Shown here: piece by piece, positions 44,220 through 55,407 of the stretch
Numbering within the stretch: the stretch's first letter is position 1
Layout of the letters: the number at the start of each line of letters is the position of its first letter
DNA from: Tetraselmis striata
Lineage: Eukaryota; Chlorophyta; Chlorodendrophyceae; Chlorodendrales; Chlorodendraceae
Assembly (NCBI GenBank): GCA_006384855.1
Contig: VCJN01000895.1
Span: 1 to 64,000 of the forward strand
DNA: 64,000 bases
Reading direction: 5' to 3'
Translations under genes and position numbers: made by a program
Notes under the pieces: model-generated
Database searches by the model: none
What the model was told of the DNA's origin: nothing
What the model saw: the letters and a program-made list of their open reading frames with translations, nothing else

Positions 44220-45663
44220 TGCCGATGCTCGCCACCTGCCTCTCCTGCAGCCTCCACCTGGGCGCTAGGCTAGGGGGCCGGGTTTGGCGGACCTAGTTTC
44301 CGCTGGCTCGGCGGGGCTGGGAAGAGCACCGCACGTCCTGTCGTGGTCGTCAGTCAGCGCGCGTGGACTGCGCGCCCCCACCAGCGGCGCCAGCGGCAGC
44401 GAGTCACTGTAAACTGTAAACTGTCACGAGCCCTCCGCGCGGTGGCGCTCGTGAGGGGGCAGTTCGTCCCCGTGGACAGCTTTTCTGGCCAGTGCCCCTC
44501 CGAAATTCGAGTATACTGTGCCGCCCGTGGCGCAATAATAAAGGCTGCTCGTGTGCTGTTGGCGATTGAGCGTCGTCTGTCCGCTCTGTCTCCTCCATCA
44601 GGCCTTGCTGGATACCGGATGCACTGCGGCCTGGCGGAGAGTTCAGTCGGTCGTCATCCCCCGCCAGCGCAGGGCAAGCGCGTGGGCGCGCGCGTTTCGT
44701 TCATTCGTCACACGCTCTTAATTTTGTACGCGGGTTTTCTGGCATGCGCTTTCTTACGGGGTTTTAGCAGGGCTATAATCCTTGGTCTCTATCTGGCCCA
44801 TCATTTTTGGAGGGGCTGGCCCACTCTTGTAGTCCTATTATTGGGGATGTAATCCTTTAACGCAGTACATTACAGTGCTGGCTCGAAGATGCCCCTGCCG
44901 CACAGCCAGTCAGAGGTGTCGTTATAGCTTCATATCGATATATTATTCGACATTATGCAGGAGTAGTCATACCTCAGCCCTGACCTGACTCCTACTCCTC
45001 TAGAGCTAATCGCGCAGGGGGTGCTGGGCAGCGGGAGCGATTAATAAAAAGCCGGAAATGGCGAGCCGGGTCTTGCAGACCTCCTATCTATTTGTAGTTA
45101 GATAAACGAGGTTTCTAACATGTTGTGCGGAAAAGCGTGGCGCCCTTGGGGGTTTCAAGTTAAGGCGTAACTTAAGAGAAGAGTATCATTAAGCTTAATT
45201 CAGCTTACGAGACGTAAGGTTGAATTCCGGACCGGAATTCATGCCGGAATTCAAGCCGGGACTTTTGTAAGTTAAGGTATGCAACTATAAATTAAGGCAT
45301 GAAGTGTTAGGGTGGTGTGATCTCCCTTGCACCCCGGGTCAAAGCATAGCATAGCAATGGCCGAATGTTGTGTGGCGCCAATACACCAATCGCGGGGAAG
45401 TAGGGTGAATGTGTGTAAGCAGCATGTGGGAGTCGGCGGCGCGTTTTTTAGCGCAGCGCATGGCATGAGATGGCAGCAATCGCATCGCCCTGTGTCTAGG
45501 AGCTGTCGTCGCCTGAACTGTCGCCACCGAAATGGAACCCGAGCAGTCACGATGGCCATGCTCTGGCTCGCACAAGGGGAAAGAGAGATTTGGGACTTCA
45601 AAGCAGCGGCTCGCGAGCTTTGACCTTAGCGCGGCATGTCGTACGTCACAAACCCAACATAAG
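44220..45663. other. No gene confirmed; flank of APC11 and of the LTR element
   Basis: One plus-strand frame (44343-44852) ends in a hydrophobic stretch but has no recognised motif. Part of it (AARVLLAIERRLSALS) faintly recalls the Gag-like coiled coils at 11.2 and 34.8 kb. Otherwise nothing was identified. Confidence 0.3.
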
Positions 45664-48600
45664 TGTTAGAGTTACACTGTAAACCTACATGCATACTCAT
45701 ATACTCATCATACTCGTATACCGATACTCGCAAACACCTGCATATATTATATATATAAAATATCGGGGTTTAATTATATATCTACAGTGTTGCCTTCGCG
45801 CGAGCTGCTTCGGTCCTTGCTAGCTTCTGCATACTTTGCCATCCCAGCTGACACGGTTGTTGCCACAACATACTATCCGCGATCGCGAAACGTGCTGCTA
45901 TCCAAAAGTACTACCGACGCCGCCCCGACATTGGCAAAAACCAAGCATGTCCGGCCAACTGCATGTTCGCCCGCCTCCACTGCTTTAGTTATTGTGATGA
46001 CTTCACTTGCATGCCTCAACAATCGGTTAAACAACGAGTTAATGACTAGCGACTGCTATAACCTAACAAAAGACTACATATATAGTTTGTTTACCCATAA
46101 TGCTTTTTTATTGCGTTTATCACGGTCTATCCGAGTTTTTGTACACGCGAAAATCCGTCTACTACACCGGCTATCGGTCATACTGTGTTTATTTTTATAC
46201 CACATTATGCATATGCGCCATGTATAATAAAGGATTCGTTGGCATGTTGTTGTTGATTCATAATTAATTTTCGACTATATCATTATTGCTGATATACATA
46301 CCCATTGCCATATATCCACCTTTAGCATTACTATATATACTGAGGATTATACGCTATTTCATACCCTTGCCATTCTCGTTTTACCTCGCTGGCGTTGTAA
46401 CCTCGGAAAGTTATGACGCCCCATCTGGCCCAAATACCGCTTCATTCACTCGTATCCGGCCGAAACATTTGTCCCATATTGTCACAACTGCAACTGGCGA
46501 CTTGCCAATGCCATCACCAACCAACTGGATCGTGAATGTTTACCTACCTCGCCAACAACACAATCAAGGTTTAACATGCGGCCAACCACTTCACACCGCA
46601 TCAGCATGCGTTAATACCACATGAAGGCTCTTGAGCTTGAGTTTAAAGGTAAGACCTCTATGTGCCCAATAAGACGTTTAAAAGCCCGGCCTGCCCAGCT
46701 TTGAAACCGAAAAAAGCTTTCCTAACCTCTACATCCGATCACTGTTTACTGTTGCGAAAATCCAAATTAACCGATCATGAAAACCTACTCCCACCCACAA
46801 TACTACGAGTACCGGATTCCGGAGCAACGCTGTGTTTATACGTGACGCCACCTTCGTTCGCCTGCGCAAAATTAAAACTGCGCCGCTCGAAATAATAAGA
46901 GTCATGATGGCATACGGCCGCATGACACTAGCGTCACAGTCCCGCACGTAAAAAATAGAATTAGTCGCTAGGTGGATATTAAACAAGTGTTGAATTTATA
47001 ATCACCATAACCAACTTGCAAAATAATTTCGACGCCGTCATCGCCCTGCTTTCTTTCCTCACATCCGAATCGAAAACCGTATTTTAATTCGACCGCCGGC
47101 TCGTCGCTCGCGTTCCCCGACGACCACACGGCCACATGCCCTATCGAGCCCCGCTCCCGTATAATGTCGACGCCATTCATGGGAAGACTATGTTGGCCGG
47201 AGAAATACTTAAAATATATCCCGACACCGTATTCTTTTGCGCCGTAGTCCACGAATACGATGCAACAACAAGCACTAATGCCCAATCCACTGATAGTGAT
47301 ATTGCCGCGCTATCACTGCCGACCAATATGCTGCTGAATATATACTTTACAAATTCGATCCCTTATACTTAACCATAATGAATAAATATGCCAACTATTA
47401 AATTCCCTTCCACAGTTATGCCCCGGCTTTGACTTCGAAATACCACTATACTCTGAGATGTCCATATATTACCACCCGGCAAAATATATCGCCTTCCACC
47501 AATCTACCTACCGACTTAGAAGCACATAAAAAGCATTTAACTGCCTTTTAAGACGAGAATTTATTGGGTAATCGTTCCCGCCTTATACTGCACCTGTCAT
47601 ATTTGCCCAACATGACAATATGGACATGCGCACGTGCATTGACTAACGTTGTAGTTGCATAAATATACCCGCCAAATAGGTTTCCCGATACAACACGCCG
47701 CCATGTTCTTAGATATGCTCTCCGGCGCTGCCGTGTATTCCGCCCTCGGCCTAGTTTGGTCGAACACCGCCTTGGAGTCAAAAATACGGACGCCCACAAC
47801 GTATCGTTCAAAACTTAATTCGGTCAGTCAGTACGAATGCCTAGTCATACCATTTGGCCTGTCCAATATGCTTCGTCGGCGTTTCACCGATGGATGGGTA
47901 ATGTTTTGCAGTCACATAAAAACACTTGTATTCTTTTCTACTTTGACGACGTTTTGGTATTTAGTATCCCCCTCGATGAACAAATAATACGCCTCATGGC
48001 ACGCTGGTTTTGCTTGCCGACATTGCATACTATTGCGACTGACTACATTTTCCATGCCGAGAACAAACTCGAATATTTGCACCACTAGTAAGCCAACGGG
48101 GCACCCTCGTTTGATAATAACATTGCTGCAATTCGCGATTGACCTCCGACTTTGTTTATCATGCCGCCCTCTGCACAAATGGCTTTAGCATTATAGCACA
48201 ATTGCACGCAGATTTATACAAAACAAGCCCACTTCATCCTTTGTAGTATCCACGTATAGGCTTCTCAGCTTGCCCGCTTGTTTACTTAGTTATTGACCAT
48301 ATTTTCCGCCGCAACGGAAAATATTGCCGCATAATGATAGAAGACCGCGGTCCCCGCTTCACCTTGTTTTTTTTGCGAAATAGGTTCCGCTCGCTATAAT
48401 CGTTGCATCATTACAACTGGCCCAACTTATCCCACCTCGCCGATTTTGCGTATAACAATATAATGCCAACCAATCCGCAATTAAATGCACTCCATTTGAT
48501 GCCTGCTCCTGCGTGAACCCGCTGATGTCTGCTACCTTGTTTTGTCAACCTGTCGACCTCGCGGATTGCATAACATCGTACATAAATACAGGATATGCCC

Positions 48601-49276
48601 ACGCCTTTTTAGTAACGGAATACTACTTCGCCATCAGCCGGCTCGATGATTTCGTTACATCAGCCCATACCCCATCGACCGCGAAATTCCCTCACATGCC
48701 TGCCAAACTCCGCATGCCTGACTCATGCTATGGTCTAACTTCCATCCCGTGTTCCACGATTCATGTGAGCCATTTTTCTAACCTGAAACGTGTTAAAATG
48801 CTGCACGATTATGCCCGAAAAACCCCTTCCCTCCGACAATTTCTTGCAAATACCTAATCATAGTGCCTTGTCCGCAAAATATCCCGCCCACTGTCCTCTA
48901 TACGTATCACGTATATATACTTTTTGGGGCCGGGTGGAATGTTAGGGTTACCACAATAACCCTACCTGCTACTCATACTCATCCCACTCGTACCGATTCT
49001 CGTAAACACTTGCATATTCATATATATACGAATACGAAACCCGTGTTACTCATCTGCTCATTCCCCGTAAGCCACCAATACATGTTATACGTCATTTTAA
49101 CGGACGGCCACATTACGCCCCCATGCCTCTACCGATGCCCGAGACTGTCAATAAGTAAAATCTCCGATGACTTCCAGACAAGATTGCATCGATCTCCAAG
49201 CCTAGCGCCCGCTTGCAACCGGCTGCCAAGCCGATGGTTATATATAAAGTTGTGTACGCCCGAGTACACTGTAACA
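45664..49276 (+). mobile_element. Decayed Ty3/gypsy-type LTR retrotransposon
   Basis: Direct repeats begin TGTTAGAGTTAC at 45664 and TGTTAGGGTTAC at 48940 and stay alignable for ~95 bp (catactcat...cgtaaacac-ttgcatat). The second copy is preceded by a purine-rich ggggccgggtggaa, placed as a polypurine tract should be, and ends ...ACTGTAACA at 49276, giving TGTTA...TAACA termini. The first copy looks shortened. Between them is an RT fragment: YECLVIPFGLSN (about 47830-47868), then in another frame AFHRWMGNVL and FYFDDVLVFS (the YxDD site, about 47935-47965). The remaining internal sequence is AT-rich and full of stops. No target duplication was found. Confidence 0.6.
47800..48000 (+). pseudogene. 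Gypsy reverse transcriptase fragment
   Basis: Two abutting frames carry the RT palm: ECLVIPFGLSN in one, and FHRWMGNVLQSHKNT followed by the catalytic YFDD in the next. One frameshift separates them. The flanking integrase and protease could not be recognised. Confidence 0.75.
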
Positions 49277-49319
49277 ATTCCTTTGCTACAAATCCTTTTC
49301 TTGCCTACGCTAAAGCCTT

Positions 49320-50420
49320 CGCTTAAAGCTTACAAGGAAGATGACGACTTCTTTGCGAGAGCACGGATAGACCGCGCCCGTTGAGGCACGTCACACGATG
49401 GCTACCAACGCCAACCTCGACAATATGCCGAAGCCGCACGCGTTGAAGCCGAGGTTCGAGCTCAGATGCTTCAAGACGACAACGCCTTCCAAGGAGAGGC
49501 TTCATGAGAGGCGCCAAGGAGATGCTTCAAGATGACAACGCCTTCCAAGGAGGGGCTTCATGAGAGGCGCCAAGGAGAGGCTTCATGAAGGGAATGGGAC
49601 AAGATTATAGCGTAAACGGTACATGCCACTATACTTCACTTATGACTCACATAAAATGGGACAATTTACTAGCTTTAAACCCTGTGCAGGTTTTTAGGGT
49701 TCGCGTGTACTGGCGCAAAGTACATGATCACTTGGTGGCGCCGGAACGAGGCAAAGGCGGCGGGTCGAGGCAGGTTCTCCGAAGGTAGGTAGGTAGGTAG
49801 GTTGCCGCGAAGTCGAGGCAGTTCTCCGCCTCCCACACCTATCTAAAAGTTCTCGCTGAAACAAGTAGGAAGTAGGGCTGCGGGGTCAGTATGGGTTCCC
49901 CCTTGCGGGCTATACACGAACTTCGCGCTGCACTTGGGGAGGTGCGGGAACTCATTCATGATCATGAGGGAATGTTGAGTAGGGAAGTTCTCGAGATGGC
50001 AACAAGTTGTATCGGGTCTGCCGTCGGGTATGCCCGTCTCCTCGCGTGGGGCAGCCTTGCGTGATGCTGCGACCTTGGAAAAGTCGTTAAGGGGGGGGTG
50101 GCCAGCGCCCCCCAGCGTCTTTGGCCGAAGTAGTGGCGTCTGAAGAGGGTGCCGCAGGCAGCCCCGGTATGCAAGGCAGCGCTAAGCGTTCCGACACGGC
50201 AGTTGCAGGGGCCATGGGGCTGAGGTATGACCACACCATATCGGTCACTGGCTTCCTGCCGAAGACGGCCACACTGAATATGCCGACTACAAAGCGGTCA
50301 AGTCGGTAATCTCATGCCTCTCTACTAATTGGCGGTTCTTATATGCCTCGGCGGCTACAAAGGTATGCTGCCCCTCAAACAATTTCCGCGTGCAGGTAGC
50401 AATCACCTGCGGTTGAACCA
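49320..50420 (+). pseudogene. Retroelement-like coding fragments in several frames
   Basis: Plus-strand coding-like pieces follow one another with frame changes: a coiled-coil piece (about 49410-49508, AEAARVEAEVRAQMLQDDNA); a 57-codon frame at 49891-50064 (LRAIHELRAALGEVREL, then AVGYARLLAWGS); a Gly/Ala-rich piece (about 50121-50309, GAAGSPGMQGSAKRSDTAVAG); and a last piece (about 50232-50417) containing EDGHTEYADYKAVKSVIS and ending TGA. Together they look like a Gag-type protein broken by indels. Family not identified. Confidence 0.35.
49465..49590. repeat. 56-bp tandem duplication
   Basis: The unit starting gatgcttcaagacgacaacg at 49465 repeats at 49521 with few changes, and a partial third copy follows. 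Confidence 0.85.
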
Positions 50421-50429
50421 ACGGATACA

Positions 50430-53400
50430 TTGCAGCAAGGCCGCCCACCTTGGCGACTGGCGTCGCTTCTTTTGAGGCCGGTTGCGACTATGCGGCAGCA
50501 AGGCGAGGGGGTACGTCGCTCGTGCAGCTAGCAGTCGGGGGGATGTGGGTAGGTTGAACGCGCGATGGCGACATAAGTAGCAAGCCATAAAAATGCAAAG
50601 GTGGACAACAACATTATGTCGCAGCAAGGCCGACCACCTTGGCGACGTGTGTCGCTTCTTTTGAGGCCGGCTGCGACTCGTTGGCGGCGGGCGAGGAGAT
50701 GCGTCGCTTGTGCCAGCTTTTGCACTCGGGGCTGTGGGTCGAATGTGCGATGGCGACATTATAATTAGCAAGCCGAAAACTGAAACAGCCAAGCATAGCC
50801 TTACCTCGCAGAAAGGCCGCCCACCTTGGCGACTCGCGGCGCCTCTTGCAAGCCGGCTGCGACTCGTCGGTAGCAACGCGAGGTGGTGCGTCGCTCGTGC
50901 CAGCTTTTGCACTCGGGGGCTGTCGGACGAACGTGCGATGGCGGCATAATTAGCAAGTCGGAAACAAACTAAAACAACCTAGCATAGCCTTACAACATCG
51001 CAGTAAGGTCACCCACCTTGGCGACTCCCGGCGCCTCTTGCGAGCCGGCTGCGACTCGTCGGCAGCAAGGCGAGGGGGTGCGTCGCTCGGGGGCTGTGGG
51101 TGGAACGTGCGATGGCGACAATAATTAGCAAGCCGGAAACTACAGGAGCCTATATCCCATAGCCTCACATCAAAGCAAGGCCGTCCACCTTGGCGACTGG
51201 CGTCGCTTCATTTGAGGCCGGCTGCGACTCGTCGGGAGCAAGGCGAGGGGGTGCGTCGCTCGGGGGCTGTGGGTCGAACGTGCGATGGCGACATAATTAG
51301 CAAGCCATAAAAATGCAAAGGTGGACAACAACATTATGTCGCAGCAAGGCCGACCACCTTGGCGACGTGCGTCGCTTCTTTTGAGGCCGGCTGCGACTCG
51401 TTGGCGGGGGCGAGGAGATGCGTCGCTTGTGCCAGCTTTTGCACTCGGGGCTGTGGGTCGAATGTGCGATGGCGACATTATCATTAGCAAGCCGAAAACT
51501 GAAACAGCCAAGCATAGCCTTACCTCGCAGAAAGGCCGCCCACCTTGGCGACTCGCGGCGCCTCTTGCAAGCCGGCTGCGACTCGTCGGTAGCAAGGCGA
51601 GGTGGTGCGTCGCTCGTGCCAGCTTTTGCACTCGGGGGCTGTCGGACGAGCGTGCGATGGCGGCATAATTAGCAAGTCGGAAACTAACGAAACAACCTAG
51701 CATAGCCTTACAACATCGCAGTAAGGTCACCCACCTTGGCGACTCCCGGCGCCTCTTGCGAGCCGGCTGCGACTCGTCGGCAGCAAGGCGAGGGGGTGCG
51801 TCGCTCGGGGGCTGTGGGTGGAACGTGCGATGGCGGCATAATAATTAGCAAGCCGGAAACTACATGAGCCCATAACCCATAGCCTTACATCACAGCAAGG
51901 CCGTCCACCTTGGCGACTGGCGTCGCTTCATTTGAGGCCGGCTGCGACTCGTCGGCAGCAAGGCAAGGGGGTGCGTCGCTCGTGCCAGCTTTTGCAATTG
52001 GGGGCTGTGGGTCGAACGTGCGATGGCGACATAATTAGCCAGTCGAAAACTAAAACAGCCTAGCATAGCCTTACATCGAAGCAAGGCCGCCCACCGTGGC
52101 GACTGGCGTCGCTTCATTTGAGGCCGGCTGCGACTCGTCGGCAGCAAGGCAAGGGGGTGCGTCGCTCGTGCCAGCTTTTGCAATTGGGGGCTGTGGGTCG
52201 AACGTGCGATGGCGACATAATTAGCAAGCCGAAAACAACAGAAGCCCAGGATAACCTTACATCGCAGCACGGCCGCCCACCTTGGCGACTGGCGTTGCTT
52301 CTTTTGAGGCCGGCTGCAACTCGTCGGCAGCGGGGGCATGGAGTGCGTTGCTCGTGCTAGTTTTTGGAGTCGGGGGCTGTCAGTCGAACGTGTAATGGCG
52401 ACATAATTAGCAAGCCGTATAAAAATACAAAGGTGCACCACAACATTATATCGCAGCACGGTCAACCCCCCCCCCCCCCCCCCCCCCGCCCCCCCTCTCC
52501 ACCCTGCCCTCCATCCCGCCTTTTCCGCATCTCTTACAATGGGCATGGTGGTTGTCGCGCCTTTAGCCTCCGAGCCGCTGGCATCCGGCACGCCCTCACC
52601 CCCGCCTAATGCTAGCGCCAGTCCAGAGAGTGTGGCTGCCGACGCGCCGGCTCCCTGCCCGCCGCTCTCCCCCGCGTGGCTATCGCTAGGCGTAGGCAAG
52701 CCCTCGGCCGCATCGCGAGCGGCAGCCGCCAAACTCGGCGACATGTCTGCCGCTGGCGGGCCCTGCCCCGGACCCGCCACTGACTGCGTATCGGCCTAGC
52801 TAGGTCCAATGGCCAGGGCCGCCACGCGACGAGAGCGTTTCGCATGCGGGTCAGGAGCAGCGCCGCGAGGAGGTTCGTCGCTCGGGCCAGCTTTTGCGCT
52901 TGGGGTCTGCGGGGGCCAACGTGCGATGGCGACTCAATTAGCATGCCGTAAAAGTAACAAGTGCGCAACGGCAACAAAGGTGCAGCGGGTCCAACCCACC
53001 TTGGCGACATGAGGCGCCCGTGTCGAGGCCGGCTGCGACTCGGGAGCAGCGCTTCGAGGGGGTGCGTCGCTCGGGAAAGCCTCTGCGCTCGGGGTATGCG
53101 GGGCCAACGTGCGATTTCGACTCTATTAGCGAGCCGTAAAAGTAATAGGTGCGCAATGGCAACACGTGCAACGGGGCCAACCCACCTTGACGATTCGCGT
53201 CGCCCTTGTCGAGGCCGGCTGCGGCTCGGCAGCAGGCACGCGAGGGGGTGCGTCAACACGACTGCCATACAACACGACTGCCACTCCGAATACCAGGTCA
53301 CCCAGGCGCGCATTGTCGCGTATACCAACAGTAGGCGAGGATTTCTGCCCCAACCTTGTCGCTTCTTGCAAACCGTCCACAGAGTTTGTTGTCGACTGAA

Positions 53401-54900
53401 GTGCGTTTCTGCGGGCGACAATGGGGTTTCCTGCGACTGCGACGAGTCCAGAAGGTGCCGGCAGTGCAGCCACCTTTATCTATGGCGGGGACTTTTGCAT
53501 ACATCACCAGGGTCTCAGGCTCCGCTGCGCCCGGCACCACTTCAGCGGTGCCCACCCCATAGTAGAGCTGGCGATCCTGCGCTCCGCCCTCTTCCTCACG
53601 TCCTGGGGAACGATGGACCAGGACCGCGGCGGCTTGACTGCAGCGGATGGGACAAACTTGTGCGGTGCTCCGGGGGAGGTGGGTGAAGAGGAAGTGACGG
53701 GAGTGGCAATAATCGGCGGCGGGATCGCTCCTCACGGCCGCGCTTGGAGCCAGCACCACCCTGCCCGCGTTTGCCCTTGCCTTTCCCCCCTTTTTGCTTC
53801 TCCCGGCCTGCACAGGCGTCACCAAAGGATTGCCGCAACTGTGAGCAAACTGTGAGGGTCGTTCGGGCCTTTTGCAGCGGGGGCAGCGGGTGCGTCGCTC
53901 GTGCCAGATTTTGCAGTCGGGAGGTATGGGTCGAATGTGCGATGGCGTCTACATAATCAGCAAGTCGGAAACTTAAAAAACCCAACATAGCCTTACATCG
54001 CAGCAAGGCCGCCCACCTTGCGACTGGCGTCGCTTCTTTTGAGGCCGGTTGCGACTCGCCGACAGCAAGGCGAGGGGGTGCGCCGCTCGTGCAGCTAGCA
54101 GTCGGGGGGGGGGGGGGGGTCGAACGCGCGATGGCGACATATTTAGCAAGTCATAAAAATGCAAAGGTGGATAACATCATTATGTCGCAGCAAGGCCGCC
54201 CGCCTTGGCGACGTGCGTCGCCTCGGTTGAAGCCGGCTGCGACTCGTCAGCATCGGGCGAGGGGATGCGTCGCTCGTGCAAGGTTTGGGACTCGGGGGCT
54301 ATCGGTGGAACGTGCGATGGCGGCATAATAATTAGCAAGCCGGAAATTGCAAAAGCCTAGCTTTACCTTACATCGCAGCAAAGCCGCCCACCCTTGCGAC
54401 TGGTGGCGCATGCGAGCCGGCGGCGACTCGTCGGCAGCAAGGCGAAGGGGGTGCGTCGCTTGTGCCACGTTTTGCACTCGGGGGCTGTGGGTGGAACGTG
54501 CGATGGCGACATAATTAGCCAGTCGAAAACTAAAACAGCCTAGCATAGCCTTACATCGAAGCAAGGCCGCCCACCGTGGCGACTGGCGTCGCTTCATTTG
54601 AGGCCGGCTGCGACTCGTCGGCAGCAAGGCAAGGGGTGCGTCGCTCGTGCTTTGCAATCGGGGGCTGTGGGTCGAACGCGCGATGGCGACATAATTAGCA
54701 AGCCGAAAACAACAGAAGCCCAGGATAGCAACACTACATCGCAGCAAGGCCGCCCACCTTGGCGACCGGCGTTGCTTCTGTTGAGGCCGGCTGAAACTCG
54801 TCGGCAGCGGGGGCAGGGAGTGCGTTGCTCGTGCTAGTTTTCGGAGTCGGGGGCTGTCAGTCGAACGTGTAATGGCGACATAATTAGCAAGCCGTATAAA
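50430..54900. repeat. ~186-bp tandem repeat with ~720-bp and ~2.46-kb higher-order copies
   Basis: Unit boundaries marked by cttggcgac recur every 183-188 bp where units are full length (52281, 52095, 51909; 54758, 54575, 54392). A four-unit block repeats at about 720 bp: 51735, 51544 and 51358 match 51017, 50825 and 50638. A larger block, the lead exon plus three units, is duplicated at about 2.46 kb (55.3-54.5 kb versus 52.9-52.1 kb). Confidence 0.9.
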
Positions 54901-55400
54901 AATGCAAAGGTGCACCACACTACCACAGCATTACATCACAGCACGGCCACATCCTCCCCCCCCCGCCCCCCGCCCTCCATCCCGCCTATTCTACAGCTCT
55001 TACCGTGAGCATGGTGGTTGTCGCGCCTTTAGCAGCCTCCAAGCCGCTGGCATCCGGCACGCCCCCACCCCCGCCTAATGCGAGCGCAAGTCCACAGGGT
55101 GTGGCTGCCAACGCGCCGGCTCCCTGCCCGCCGCTCTCCCCAGCCTGGCTATCGCTATGCGTAGGCCAGCCCTCGCCCGCACCGCCAGCGACAGCCAAGC
55201 TCGGCGACATGTCTGCCGCTGGCGGGCCCTGCCCCTGACCCGCCACTGACTGCGTATCGGCCCGGCTAGGTCCAACGGCAAGGGCCGCCACGCGACGAGA
55301 GCGCTGGGTGGGGGCACGTCGAGCAGACGCAGCCCTTGGTCGAGCGGGTCGGGCGGACCGGCTAGCAGACTCTCGAGAGGGTGGCCGCGTGCGGGGGGGA
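50430..55400 (-). CDS. Gene with a tandem array of ~96-nt exons encoding a Pro/Ala/Ser-rich repeat
   Basis: On the minus strand a long lead exon (about 55396-55004) ends at a GTAAGA donor in phase 0. It is followed by short exons 54853-54758 (96 nt), 54664-54575 (90), 54484-54392 (93), 54298-54204 (95), then a unique part and more diverged units at about 53255-53186 and 53090-53000. A second lead exon, 52916-52538, again ends GTAAGA in phase 0 and feeds 52376-52281, 52190-52095 and 52004-51909 (96 nt each). Each exon begins after CAG and ends AAG or ACG before GTGG. Repeat residues read SDAPPRLAADESQPAS followed by EATP-VAK. Introns are ~90 nt with a conserved TGCTAATT then CACGTT...CAG. Further units to 50430 have lengths 77, 95, 93-94 and 78, where frame is not kept. 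No homologue is known to me; the protein would be low-complexity and probably disordered. Ends of the gene are not resolved. Confidence 0.5.
53260..53870 (-). other. Unique segment inside the repeat array
   Basis: A ~600-bp non-repeated stretch interrupts the array. The minus strand has a long open frame (about 53825-53298) containing ETLVMYAKVPAIDKGG and a basic KKGGKARANAGR segment. Just upstream, in one frame, is a Cys-rich phrase CPRCKRPERP-SQFAHSCG that could bind zinc. It may be an additional exon of the array gene or a separate insertion. Confidence 0.3.
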
Positions 55401-55407
55401 AGCGGGG

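Noticed and set aside
48513-48857. Plus-strand 114-codon frame as a retroviral integrase
   Set aside because: No HHCC or DDE spacing could be found; a superficial RLDD-like phrase is not enough.
50287-50434. A minus-strand frame (MYPLVQPQVIATC...) as the last exon of the array gene
   Set aside because: The opposite strand carries an equally plausible frame that fits a chain of plus-strand Gag-like pieces; no acceptor or phase evidence favours the minus reading.
50430-54900. Regular array as a CRISPR
   Set aside because: Unit length ~186 bp, no short-repeat/unique-spacer pattern, no cas genes, and a eukaryotic context with splice signals.
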